Part shown: in pieces, positions 1 to 11,400 of the stretch
How positions within the stretch are numbered: position 1 is the stretch's first letter
Layout of the letters: every line of letters starts with the position of its first letter
Assembly (NCBI GenBank): GCA_003342815.1
Contig: PTEX01000015.1
Location: 178,693-242,692 of the forward strand
DNA: 64,000 nucleotides
Reading direction: 5' to 3'
Source: Eudromia elegans
Lineage: Eukaryota > Chordata > Aves > Tinamiformes > Tinamidae
The notes under the pieces: model-generated
What the model saw: the letters and a program-made list of their open reading frames with translations, nothing else
The model's database searches: none
Told to the model about the DNA's origin: nothing
Made by a program: the position numbers and the translations under genes

Positions 1-104
1 TGCCACATGCTCTAGGGGACCCTGCGTGTGCAGGGGGGTTGGACTAGATGACCTCTACAGGTCCCTTCCAACCCTAGCCATTCTATGATTCTATGATTCT
101 ATGA
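1..104 (+). mobile_element. CR1 LINE, 3' end with octamer tail
   Basis: The segment has the typical CR1 3' end: a GGTTGGACTAGATGACCT stretch, then GTCCCTTCCAACC, then about three copies of an ATTCTATG-type octamer. Only the 3' part is in the window, so the left edge may be cut by the window border. It lies in an intron of VXN, in the same orientation as the gene. Confidence 0.9.
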
Positions 105-566
105 TTTGCCAGGTGTAAAATGCAGATGAGTCCAAAAGGCAAGGGAATCATGAAGGAATTGCACTTACGTTGCTCTAGTGCCACTGACTGCCCAAGCCAT
201 GATACAACAAGAAATTAACTTTAAGCTGGCTCAGGGTGGGCATCCAAAATCCATAGATTTATAAAGGGCCACATTTCAGTTTCTTGAAGAAAACACAGAA
301 TGGTGCAACTAAAGTAGTTGGGTCCCAGAGAAAATTGTTTGATTTTTCCCAGTATTTTTACGCTCTCCATGCATAGAGTCAGGAGCAAAACAAAACCCGA
401 TCCTGCAGATGCCTCAGTCGCCAGCACCCCCTGCAATGCCAGTGAAGCCGTGTTGAGATGCAGGGCGAACCTGCTGAGACAGCTCCCGGGGTTTCCCCAC
501 ACGGCATCGTGCCTCATAGAGCCCCTTGGAGCGCGAGCGTCGCGGACGTGTCGCCTCTTTCCGCAG
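105..566 (+). other. VXN: VXN intron, right end
   Basis: I see no exon here. The stretch ends in a strong acceptor (pyrimidine tract CGCCTCTTTCCGCAG, last G at 566). I looked for the N-terminal vexin exon and did not find it, so it should lie to the left of the window. Open frames running through this stretch are read-through from the exon at 567. Confidence 0.6.
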
Positions 567-720
567 GTGATCGCAGTAGCTGATTGCCGGCCGCACCGGC
601 CCGAGCAGCCGCATCCCCAGCACGGCGACCTCCTCCACGTGCTCTACGGAGAGGACGAGGCGCGGGGCCTGGGCCACCTGCAGCAGGGCCCCTGCCCACC
701 CAAGGGCACCACCAGGCGCA
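567..720 (+). CDS. VXN: VXN coding exon a (first seen in window)
   Basis: Acceptor CCGCAG at 561-566, donor GCA/GTAAGT after 720. 154 nt, entering in phase 0 and leaving with one base. Of the three frames only this one is open, and it has strong C/G bias at third positions, as expected for a GC-rich avian exon. It encodes a His/Pro/Gly/Gln-rich stretch starting VIAVADC, divergent from the mammalian sequence. Confidence 0.85.
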
Positions 721-3700
721 GTAAGTCCTTCACCAGCACCTTCATTTGCTCTCACTTGTTCCAAGTCCTTTCTTGTAGGCATTGCAGTCCCTCATTTTGC
801 ATGGAAGCAGGCAATAGGTTCTGTATCCAAAGGATTCATCCTTGCTTAAAATGGCTGTTGATTATCAGGAGATAATGACCGTGGCATCGCTTAGCTCTGC
901 TCAAGAGGGAGCCAGTAACGCAGCACTTCCTTGATCCTGTCACAAACTTTCCCTAAAGCTTGGAAAGTTGTACAGATGGAGATGAGAAATTGCTCATGAC
1001 TGAGTTTGCCTGACTCATGTCGTTACATAAGGTCTCTGTTCAGTTGGATTTTGCCAGAACATGACTCTTTGGGATGAACTTTTAGAGTCTGGGTGTTAGC
1101 CTTGGATCTGATTGTGTTTTTTAAGCAAAACTAGATCAGCATATTTTGGAGAATGCATCAAGGATCAGCAGAACTTGCCAAAGCATGAACAAGCAAATTA
1201 ATAAACATAACGGAGGTGGTCACATAGTTCCTTCAGATCCGATGCCTCATGTTTGAAGGGAAGAAGCTGGAGCAGGGCCATGAAATCTGGCAACGGATGG
1301 ATTATCTTTTTATCTAAAATACATCTTTTTGCTAGGCCTGTAAAAAACCACCCAGATACACAAACAAGTTTGAAGCCATCAGGGAAAAAAAATGCCCTCC
1401 GTTTGGCACACGCTTGGCGGAGATGTGGGAAGTTTCTCTCTTCAGGAGTAGTGAAATGTGTGGAACAGATTGTGCTGGTGAATGAGCGCGTCCTTCCCGC
1501 TGCCAGGCTGCGGTGGCACCGTGCACAAGCCCTCTGATCTAGACACGCAGCAGGCAGGAGCAGCGCCCGGGAAACTAGCAAGGGGAACACTGAGCTGGCG
1601 ACCATAAGGAAGAGCTGAAACTGGGACGGGAGCCAAGACGGGGCTGAACAAAGAGCCAAATGGCCAAGGGGCTGGCGGGGGAACGGAGAAGGGGAGGCCG
1701 CGGCTGGCGCGGGGAGCAGGAGGAGGAGCTACTTCTGCCTCTGGGGTTTCTCCTTCCCCAGGACGTCCTGCAGCTTCTTCTCAGTGTTTGTGCAGGTGAG
1801 GACGCCGGCAATCACCAGTACAGAACACTCCCATGGGAAGATTAATAGTCCTGTCCTCAGAGAAGGGTTACTGTGGAGAAACTCAGCACAGGGCCATGTA
1901 GTGAATGGCAAAAAAAGCAAACAAAAAGGATGAATAGCTACCCTCTGAGCGAACACCATCCATATGGTGCACTGAATGAAGCAGAAAGTCTGTGGAAAAA
2001 TAGTTTGTGGCCACAATTAGGGACCGAATCATAATGTCTCGATGCCTGGGGCTGAAATAACCTTGCTTCACTTCTGGTGTTTCATAACTTTCGAGTGTGT
2101 GGCTTTACAAATTTAATATTTTAAGGGGAGAAGAGTAGCAGTGTTTATAAATATTTGTATGGGAATAAAGCTTGGTCTCTTTTTACGTCACACTACAGCT
2201 TCAGGTTTCAGTAGTCGCTGCACCAACAAGCACCTATACAAAGAATGAGGTGCAATGAAAGAGCCTAGAAAGGCAGTTTCTCCAGCTGCTTCCGAGCCAG
2301 AAGGGAAGCCAGAGTAGTCTGCTACAAAATGAGGTATTTTTGGATAAATGAGGACATTTGTCCCAGGCTTTGCATGATCCATTCTCATTCGTCTCTGTTT
2401 TGCTGTGAGCTCTACATAAATCTCATCCTTAAAAGACATCTTTCAGCTTCCTCACTGGAACCAGGTCCACCTGGAGCATTTCCTGTGTCTGCTTCATAGC
2501 TAAGCCCTGTTGAGCACTGCGGAGATGTTCAGTGCAAGCACAGCTTGAAATTTGGGCAGTAGCAATAACATTTAAACTTTGAAAATAAGTGAAAAACACA
2601 GGGACAAGAGCAAAGGTGAGAGCTTCAACGGGCTTATTGCTGGTGTTAGAAACCCAGCAGAAATATCAGTACTCGGTGTCAGGCACAAGGACAGTCAAGC
2701 CCAGCATGCAGGACAGCACCTAAGCATAGCAGAAGGCCAGCATGGCCGAGCACGGAATTCCTACCTGAGCTCAAACATGAGTGGTACAGTGGTAAGTGGA
2801 TAAAAGAACTCAAAACCAAGAACAGGGACATGCGGAAGGGAAGACTCATAGGAGCAATGCAAAACAGATAAAAATGTGGACATTTGCTCACTGCTCCGTG
2901 AGCTAAATATTGCTAAATACTCTTAGTACCTAATACATAAGATGAGAGGGAGTAATTAAATTAAACTTTGACATAAGGGGTACGGTTAGGTGTAGAGTGG
3001 ACTGTGTTGGGATGGGAAGAGAACGGCTAATTAAGATATGTCACAGTCAAATATCTCCCCCAAGCTGAGCAGACAATGCTGAATGCTCAGTCATGCTGGA
3101 GACAGTGCTGGAGACAGCAGCTCTGCTGCTTCCCACCACTACAGACACTCCCATTGGCACCAGCAGTTCTCAATCTTATTCTTTCTCATATCTAGGTGAA
3201 TGCTGGTATTTCTGCAGATCCTTGCTATTCACTTTTTTAAAAACAACAGAAAACTGAAAGTGGCCGGGAACAGGAGAAAAACAGAAACAAACAAACAAAA
3301 CCTTGAAAATAGGTCCACATTTCCAGCTGAATGGGAGAATTTGGCTGCATGAGAAAAAAAAAATCTGGAAATCTGGAAACCCTCATTCAGTTATTTCCTC
3401 GGCACAGCTAGCAGGAACGTCGGGAAGCAGTTAAGTGTGAGCATGGACATTTGTGGTGGGAAACTAACATGCAGGTTTGAGGGCAGCAGAGAAAGGTGCC
3501 ATTCGGCCACGTTCACCTTGTTATTTCAAAAGTCTAGGTCTGATTCGGTCTAGCAGCCAAGTTAGTGTTTCCAGAAATACTCAAGCAATTCCAAAATCAC
3601 TTTTTTTGACATTACAATAGATGGTCACAATGAAGAAAACTTTGGCATTTTTTGCAATAAACATACCCATATAGTGAAACCTAGTAGTAGACTGTAGTGC

Positions 3701-6368
3701 AAATCTTATCTTTTATCATATCTTGGCTTAAATGCATGAAAAAATACTTTAATATAAGATGTGCCAGGAGAAAAGTTATTGATATGATAATGTTTCTTAT
3801 GCTTTACAGTGGGAATTTTTGAACAACAATCACCCAAGTCCTTCAATCACCAGTCAGAGAGAAAATCTTCAGTAAGTAAATACAGTAAGACCGGCTACTA
3901 GCGCTGTGTGATTAATTTTAAATCCTAATACCTGTTTGTATGCTCCACTCTACCAGTGTGTCTGTCTGTGGCAGTACTTAGGAGACCTTCTTGTGCTTCT
4001 CTAAAGCTTTGAGACATTATAGATGCCAAAGGGTCTGGAGCTGGGAGCCGCTCGCTGGCACGGGACTGCTGCTCCTCTGGGAACAGCAGCAGCTGGTAGG
4101 ACTTAACCTCGTGGTTCTCAGAGAGTGTCACAAATTAGGAGAAAATACCTTTCTAAAAAATGGAACGAGCAAAACAATTCACATTTTCCAGCACATTGTG
4201 ATGAAAAAAATAAGCATCTCAGATCAATCAGATATGTCGATTAAAAAATCAAGAAGGAAATCATTGTGCAAAAAATTAAAATTTCCATTTGTAATGGAGA
4301 GGCAAAAATGCTTTGGCTAAGAAAGACTCAGCTTTATTTAAATGTTTTCTTTTCCTCCTTTATATATATATATATCAATCAAAGTAATCACATTAAATAA
4401 AAACTTGATTTTCAAAGCAGAACTATCTCTTTGAAAAGTGTCTGAGTAACACCAGACTGCTATAGAATCTGAACAGCTTCAGATGCTCTTTTAGATGGTT
4501 GTAAGATACTAGTCAACTGTGGTGTGCTTGAGAAAGACAACTGGTAATATTGAAGGATGGCTAAAATCAGCAGTTTTCAGTGTGATTAAACTAATCGAGC
4601 CTACCTGCAATTAAGCTGGCTGATCTTCAAAGCAATTTGCAAAAGCAGTTTGAAGCATCTTTTACTTCTCTGGGATACTTACCAAGCACCTAAAAGTATC
4701 CAGTCTGATATCTTAATCCCATGGCACATAAGGAAGTTGATTAAAGAACAGTTAAGCTGCTGTGTATTAGTGGAAATAATATGATTGTTCTTTTCAAGGT
4801 CCATAGTGACATCTGTAATAGTGGTTACTACCTGAAATTATTAGGTTGTGTTGGGTTTTCAGTGTTGTTTTTTCTAGCTTTGGGTAACACACTCCTGGCT
4901 ACAGTGTCAACCCTTGCAAGCTCCAGTGGGCTGCTCACAGGGAAAAGCATCGCAGATCCCAGGGGACCTGTATGATCCAGAGGGTGAGGGAAGCCAAGAG
5001 CCCCTTGGTGCCTGGGCCCTTGTGTGGGACACGGCAGAACTGAGGTCTGAGTGGTTCCCGCTCAAGAAGGCGCTTCGTTTTGCTCAGTGAGATTTCAAAA
5101 CGTGTTTGTGCAGCTCCTAGCCTGCCTACTCGTGTTCAGGGACCTGCGGCGCTCGCTCATTCCCTAGAACAACCTCGTTCCTCAGATTAACCCCAGGTTC
5201 CCCAGTGCTCTTCCTTAACGGCCTGCTTTGCCCTCCAACAGGTCCCTGCACCACCGGCCACCCAGACAGCAGCCAAACAGGCGGCTGCCTCGGAAGGAGC
5301 CGCAGCCGATGGCTCCGTTTCGGAAGAGTGAGTCTCCCTTCCTGCCGCCACCCGTGAGGCGCCTGCGCTCGCTCGGGGCGCTCTCTGTCACCAGAGGGAG
5401 GGGGTGACCTCAGCTGCAGGGCACCATCTCGCCGGAAACAAAAAGCAATCCCCAGCTCAGCGTTTCCTCTGAATCACCCTTGTAAAACTTGAGCGGTTTG
5501 CAGCAAATGAGCACTGCTTGCTGCCCAGCAGGGAGGGAGGAATGGGCTAAAATATATATATATATCCATCATATCATTAACTATGGCTGTTTATACAGAT
5601 GCCCTGGTGTCCATTATGGTTANGTCGCTAGGAAAAAAGTATCTGCATCCAAATTTAAATAATTTTCCCAAAAGCGGTCTACAATATTTGCTCTAAGACA
5701 GTTTAGAAAAACTCAATTAAATATTTTTAAAACAAAAAGAGCTACTTTATCTCTAAAGTGTAATTAAGAATGAGTTTGACCATAGTATAAGTTCATCTTC
5801 ATAAATACACAACTAAAAAATGGATGCAGGTTTTATCTGAGATTACTCCATGGGCACTTTGCAGCTCTGCCTTTGCACATGGGCTGCACGTAGGGATTTC
5901 TCAGGGGCTGTTCCTACTAAACGAGCTGTAGCCCCGAGCCCGTTGTGTGAGCGTCGCCGCTCTCCGTTCCCCAAGCCAGAGCTGGAGCTGGTACAGGGCA
6001 GCTCAACTCCCCTGGGCACATGGGGCTCCCAGCACTCAAGCTCTGGCTCACCGGCCACGCTAAGGGGATGTCACGGGCTTAAGGGGCTTTGTGGGAACCA
6101 GCTTTTCCACGTGTGGTTGACATAAACGTTCAGGAAGCACTGCAGAGATCAACTGATGCCCTTCTGTGCTTTATTTGCCAGCCACAGACAGCGCTCAAGG
6201 AAGACCACAGACTATGACCTGAGCCTGCCCCCGGGAGCAGAAGCTTCTCTCCCTCTGACCGGAGGCAGCCTGTGTGGGACACCCAGCCTCCTGAGGAAGA
6301 TGCTGATGAAGCACAAGAAGAGGCCAGAGTACCTGGGGGCAACAAACAGTGCCTTCGAGGCAGACTGA
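567..6368 (+). CDS. VXN: Vexin, C-terminal four exons (5' end outside window)
   Basis: Spliced CDS join(567..720, 3810..3871, 5242..5327, 6182..6368), 489 nt, 162 residues plus stop. Splice phases chain without conflict (0 in; then 1, 0, 2) and all introns are GT-AG. The C-terminus is diagnostic: GAEASLPLTG, then LRKM, HKK and the terminal GATNSAFEAD agree with what I recall of mammalian vexin (C8orf46). The middle is only weakly similar, but VI-D-H-P-P-GD spacing in the first exon and a GI motif in the second still align. Human vexin is about 207 residues, so roughly 40-45 N-terminal residues are missing, upstream of base 1. In frog and mouse, vexin promotes neurogenesis together with proneural factors. 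The position left of, and pointing towards, MYBL1 fits known vertebrate synteny. Confidence 0.9.
721..3809 (+). other. VXN: VXN intron with one exon-like segment
   Basis: This intron is about 3.1 kb and otherwise unremarkable. A 34-nt exon-like segment at 1762-1795 has good splice signals on both sides (see findings). A purine-rich GC patch precedes it at about 1660-1735. No other repeat or gene was recognised. Confidence 0.6.
3810..3871 (+). CDS. VXN: VXN coding exon b
   Basis: Acceptor GCTTTACAG ending at 3809, donor TTCA/GTAAGT after 3871. 62 nt: two bases complete the split codon, then 20 codons (GIFEQQSPKSF...). It links exon a (phase 1 out) to exon c (phase 0 in), which makes it necessary for a continuous frame. 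It appears to match the VGISEPKTSN region of human vexin. Confidence 0.85.
3872..5241 (+). other. VXN: VXN intron
   Basis: About 1.4 kb, with a short TA microsatellite at about 4361-4375. No coding signal was found. Open frames around 4000 and 4780 have no splice or homology support. Confidence 0.6.
5242..5327 (+). CDS. VXN: VXN coding exon c
   Basis: Acceptor CCTCCAACAG ending at 5241, donor GGAAGA/GTGAGT after 5327. 86 nt, phase 0 in, two bases out. It encodes an Ala/Thr/Ser-rich segment beginning VPAPPATQTA and ending in SED after joining the next exon. It parallels the VPRISVKTSASAS region of human vexin in composition and position. Confidence 0.88.
5328..6181 (+). other. VXN: VXN last intron
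   Basis: 854 nt with a TA microsatellite at about 5551-5566 and a single N at about 5623. No gene was seen. It ends in acceptor TTTATTTGCCAG at 6181. Confidence 0.6.
6182..6368 (+). CDS. VXN: VXN terminal coding exon
   Basis: 187 nt: one base completes the Asp codon begun in exon c, then 61 residues and TGA (6366-6368). It contains the conserved GAEASLPLTG motif, CG-P--LRKM, a basic HKK cluster and the C-terminal GATNSAFEAD. This is the best conserved part of vexin and the anchor for naming the gene. Confidence 0.95.
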
Positions 6369-6710
6369 CGCGTCCCAGCGCTGCTTGCAAAGACAGGAAT
6401 TGCTTTAGCCAGAACAAGATGCTGTAGGAGCCGTGTGGAACCAACACAGCACAGTTCAGCTGGGGACATGATACCTCTCCTACGACTTGATGCCATTATC
6501 TCAGAGAGATAGGAGGCAGGATAACTAAGATCAAAAACAGCAAATATGATATAACTCACTGGCTTTCCTTGTTGTGACATACTAGAACCCCAAATATTCC
6601 AGTAGCTTTATGTCTTGACTCAGTGATGCTGAAACTTCTCCTGATACATTCACCATTTTATCTGTCCTTAGTCAGCTCAGACTCAAATAAAACATATACC
6701 AAGAAGTTTG
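6369..6710 (+). other. VXN: Probable VXN 3' UTR
   Basis: The stretch follows the stop codon. A canonical AATAAA is at 6686-6691, with GT-rich sequence just downstream (about 6705-6720), which would place cleavage near 6710. Longer 3' UTRs cannot be excluded. Confidence 0.5.
6686..6691 (+). terminator. VXN: Candidate VXN polyadenylation signal AATAAA
   Basis: First canonical hexamer I noted after the VXN stop codon, 318 nt downstream, followed by a GTTTGTG-like element. Signal only; no cleavage data. Confidence 0.5.
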
Positions 6711-7616
6711 TGTACTTCTGCAAAATCAATTATAGAGTGCCATTAAATCTCTGGGGTTTCTTTATTCTGCACCACTGCTTCTCCTTTCCCCTTCTCATAT
6801 CCTTTCCTCTGCAGTGTGAGTTAAAAACTGCATCTTATGAAATGCTTGGTTGGCTGACACACGCTAAACATCTTCTTTCTTCAGTTTTGATGCTTCAAGA
6901 CAGGAGTGAACAGATGCAAATTTTTTTAAAAAGAATGAGTGAGTCAGAACGTAGCAACTTTGCAAATACACATTCACCAAGTTTTGCTATGTGACAGATG
7001 ATTACTGTTTCAAAGGGTCCTGCCAGATCAAACTATATGAGCAATTGAATAACTCAGGATATGCTTTCTTCTATAGGCCCTGCTTTTATGTTAACTAATA
7101 GTCAACAACTTTCTGTCTGCGTGTGTGGGCGAATATTTCACCAAGCGCACAGGGTGCTAGGAGGAAGGAGAAGACACATAAACGGTGTGATTGCGGATAG
7201 GAGACCTGAGCTTATCAGCTGATAAGTCTATTGAGATTTTCTGGAAAAAAAAATCTGTTTTTCCACCTTACAAATTGCTGATCATAGTCCCTTGGTTTTC
7301 CCTGTCAAAAGAAAATTATCCTGAATGTTTCAGCAGTGTTAGAGGCAGTGTTTTATTATAATACTTAACTCCTAAGTGCTTTCTTGGTTGTTACAAAATT
7401 AATTCAGTTTGTCTAAATACAGAACCTTAAATACAAAAAATTAGGTAAAACATAGCTCTGTAGCTCATAGTAATAATGATCTTTTCTAATCAAACTGCCA
7501 GTGCTCCAAAACCTTAAAGAAAAATTACAGGTCCTACTCAGAGGTAAAAATAAAAGGACAAAGCTCCAGTACGAATCTTGCTTGCCTGCAGCCAGGATGG
7601 TCAAGTGTACTGAGAC
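6711..7616. other. Intergenic, nothing recognised
   Basis: AT-rich sequence between the VXN 3' end and a CR1 fragment. No exon, RNA gene or repeat was recognised. Confidence 0.5.
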
Positions 7617-7712
7617 ACCACGTGNTCCAGGTGTCCCTGCTGGAGCAGGGGTTGGACTAGGTGATCTCCAGGGGTCCCTTCCAACCACAGCCATCCTGTG
7701 ATCCTGTCTCCT
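7617..7712 (+). mobile_element. CR1 3' fragment
   Basis: About 95 bp with TCCCTGCTGGAGCAGGGGTT, GGACTAGGTGATCTCCAG and GTCCCTTCCAACC, ending in degenerate ATCCTGTG octamers. This is the 3' tail of a CR1 in + orientation, strongly 5'-truncated. Confidence 0.88.
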
Positions 7713-8400
7713 ACAGTGCCACGTTACCGACGTGAGGTGGGTACACAGTATCAAGTGACCCCATCTACACAACTGCAACAGGCAGCGTCAGTCTCCAGCT
7801 GCTGCATTTCAGGAAGCTGAGGTGAACATTTATGACACCCAAACTATAGTTAACCTGGCCCATAGACCACCCAGCAAGGCAGCAGGAGTTTCAGCTGTTG
7901 AGGACTGTATCTTAGTGTTTCATTTTGTTAACTAAAAACTTTAAGCAGTGGAGGGGGAGAAGGAGAAATGATAAATGATACCCAACAATTGCTACATCCT
8001 GAAATGTGTATTTATATTTTTTCTTATAATTTATTTTAATTTATAACTCGGATCAGAAAAGCAGATCAATTATGTTTCTTGAAACATAATTACTCTGTAT
8101 TCTATGGACTGCTGTAGAGATTTCTTGTATTGCAGTAGATAGCTATTTTATTGATTCAAATAATTCCTATTCTTAAAAAAAAAGAAAAAAAATAAATAAA
8201 AGAAACGTGTAACGTGGCAATACATGGGTCTTGTGTCTTTAAATGATTTGGGAAGGAATTAGTGGAAAATAAAGGTAGGTGTTACTGATGCTTCAAAAAC
8301 ATGTACATTAAATAACAGAGAACACAGCTTTTTCTTTGCTATAGGGAGGGTCTGGAAGGGTGTGTTTGTGAACGGTGCCAGTATTTCACCAGCAGAAGAA
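7713..8400. other. Intergenic AT-rich, nothing recognised
   Basis: Contains A-rich simple sequence at about 8176-8205. No gene seen. Confidence 0.5.
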
Positions 8401-11400
8401 TCATTATTTCTTTCTTGATGCTCAGATCTAAAGCCCTCAGAGGTACCATCCAGGACCACGGTGCGACATCTGGGCTCCGGGCACTCCAGACATGGTGCTC
8501 ATGGTGCTCAAGCTCAGCGGGCCCTTGGCTGGGGATCCCGCTGGGGACACACAACCTTCAATCACTCATGACAAACATCAGCCTGGGCATGGAACGGGAT
8601 GCGGACACGCAGCCCTGGCCAGGGGAACCCGCGCATGGAACAGCGTGGGCTCCGCCCGGGCACGCGGCAGGAGGGCAGCGCGGCAGCCCCAGCGCCCGAA
8701 CCATGGTGTCCTCCCAGGCCCGAGGGCAGACGTGCTGCCCAGAGCCTCCTCGTGCGCTGTGCCCGCGTGCCTGACNACACACACGCGTGGGCATCCTGCC
8801 CACTGCCTGTTCCATACGGCGTTTGGCGCTCCACAGCCACACAGAGAGACTGGCTGGCCCGGGCGAGACTGAACAAGAGTGTGCGGTGCTGGGCCCAGGT
8901 CTGCCAGCAACCAAACTGCAGAATCTACTCTTCGCTTTCAAAAATAAAGTTCCTAATTTGTCATTATTTCAAAAAAAAAATTGGTGATACAGCTACTTAT
9001 TAAAATATCCATTATTTATTTGCATAACACTTTATTTAAATAAACTGTAGCTTATTTAAAGCTAGGCTACTCTATAAAATAGTAATTCTTACCGATGCAT
9101 GAAGAAATAACCTCAAATAACGTTTTCCTNATCTCCTTCCCCTTTTGCAACTTCTCTTCAGATCCCATAGCAGAGAGTTGCCAAAACAGCTGCTTGCAGG
9201 CACATCTGTTTCAGGCACCTCTGTAGAACACACGTTTTTAGGTCAAACATCAGAATTTCCATTACTGATTTCCCGCATGGAAGAAGAACAAACAGGACAA
9301 AGCTTCGGGACGCTGCGGAAGGGCCAGGGAGCGCTCGGCAGGGCATGGAGTGATGCGGCCTGTGGGTCCAGCCATGCTGGAGTCCGCACTCGCTACGTGG
9401 CCGCTTTGTTTTTGCCTTGCAGTGCTCGTTGCATGGGGCAGGGCTGCCCACTGGGTGCCCCGGCCATCCCGGGCCACGGCGTAGGGGAGACCCGCAATGC
9501 GGGTATCAGCATCCAAGGGTGACCCCGCGCAGCACCCAGAGCCAAAGCCCGTCTCATCAGGCCTAAACCTGCTTGCACAGTAGGGACAGCCCTGTGGGCT
9601 ATCCCAGCCACAGGCATAAACAAATACGTAAATAAACCTTGTCGTTGCACTCCTCCGTGGACAGACGCCCGAGCTCCACCACCACCTTGCTCCCCGGAGC
9701 AATGCAGGACGACACGTTGCTTGGAAGAGGTTCGGATTGCTGTCCCTAAGACCAGTGTCCTCCATCACCACAAGAGTTTTGGGGGACAGCATCTTTACCC
9801 ATACCCGGAGGAGAGGCCATGGGGAAACGAGGCGGACACCCATTGAGGGAGCGGAGCAGCAGTTCACACAACCAGGTGTCTCTCCATGAGCACGTCACAG
9901 GAAGGAGGGGAGAACACAGCTCGCAGATTTCAGTGAGCTCACACGGTTGTCCCACCATGGTATTAACGCTCTTGGGGCCTTATATGAGGCCCCCAAGCTC
10001 AGTGCTGTGCCACGGGGGCTCCTGCATCCCGGCGCCCACAGCCTCTGGAGGCCATGTTGCCTCCCAACACCCTGCATGGACAGATCCCTGCTGTGTGCGG
10101 CACCAAAAGCCAATCTGCCCCATGGGGTTCCACGTCAAGGCCTGTGCGGAGCCGCCGGCCAGCCCTGTTGCCTCCTGCCTTGTGAGCGGCCGCTCCGCAG
10201 AGCGCTTGGGGGCAGCAAACAGGCACTTCAACAATATAGAAACGCAGCCCGTCTCCCTCGATTGCCTGGAAACAGCCTGGCGGAAGGGTGCTCCGCGATG
10301 ACAAACCTCCTTCCTCGACAGCCACGAGGTCCTGCAGGAGCCCAGCTGAGGCCTCCGCACGGATTAACGACAGGGTGCAGCGCGGAGGGGCATGGAAACT
10401 CAGTCATCCCGACCGAGCTGCCCCAGGGATCTCCAGCTGCTCCACATGGCCCCGGCCACCCAGTTCTCAGCGGTGAGCATGACGCAGGGAGCAGGTCCCG
10501 CTGCAGGAGCCCCTCTCCTGCCCTCCCACACCCCCCTGTTCCTGCATCCACAACTCGGACACCAGAGCAGCCCCAGGGCCTCCAGCCCACGTAGGGGGAG
10601 ATGCAGCCCACGAGCACCGACCTCCTCGCAGGGCAACCTCTGCCTCTGAGACCTGGACCCATTGCAAAGGTGGGCGCCCACAGCTTGGGAAACGGGCACT
10701 GGAGGTACTTTGCTTGAAGTTGGATATTTTTTGGGGAAAAAAAAATATATAATATATAAAGACAACTGGAGCACTTCCTTCCTCCAGCACCTACACAAGG
10801 AGCAAGCAAAGGCAGCCTCCTCGCTGCTCCCCTTTGCGACAAGCTTCTCGGCAGATGCCTGGGGGGAGGCTGCAGGTGTTTCAGTGAAATCTGGTGGCAG
10901 CTGCACGCAGGAGCCAGAGCAGAAAACCGCAGGGATCACTGGGGTCTCCCCAGAACAAATCAGATCAGCAGCGAAGCCTCCTGGGTAGCCTCCGCCTCTG
11001 CTGCTGGGGCAGCTGCACAAGGACCTACCCGCTACATATCCCTTATTGACCGTGAGGACAGAGCCCGGGAGCTCTGCTGCACCTCGGCAGCCAGGAGAGA
11101 TGCAGGCAGCGAGGCAGCGCCAGCCATGGGAGCAGAGAACCCCGTATGGGAGGTGCTGCAGCAGCAAGACGTGTCCCGCGAGCCTCAGGGCTGCTGCTTC
11201 ACACCAGTGCTTGCAGGAGGGCTGAATGTCTGTCTCCGTGTGCCCTGTGCGTCTCAGCAAGACAGGGCGTCTCACCACCCGAGGTGTCCGCAGTGGCCAC
11301 ACGGCCCTGGAGCAGGCGCGGTGCCCAAAGGGGCAGCGCCGCGGTGCCTGCTGCCCGGAGCGGGGCAATACAAACAACACGCACGGGCCCGGCCGCTCTG

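Noticed and set aside
414..782. Minus-strand frame over the first VXN exon
   Set aside because: The splice signals (CCGCAG acceptor, GTAAGT donor) are on the + strand, and the minus frame is a shadow of a GC-rich exon.
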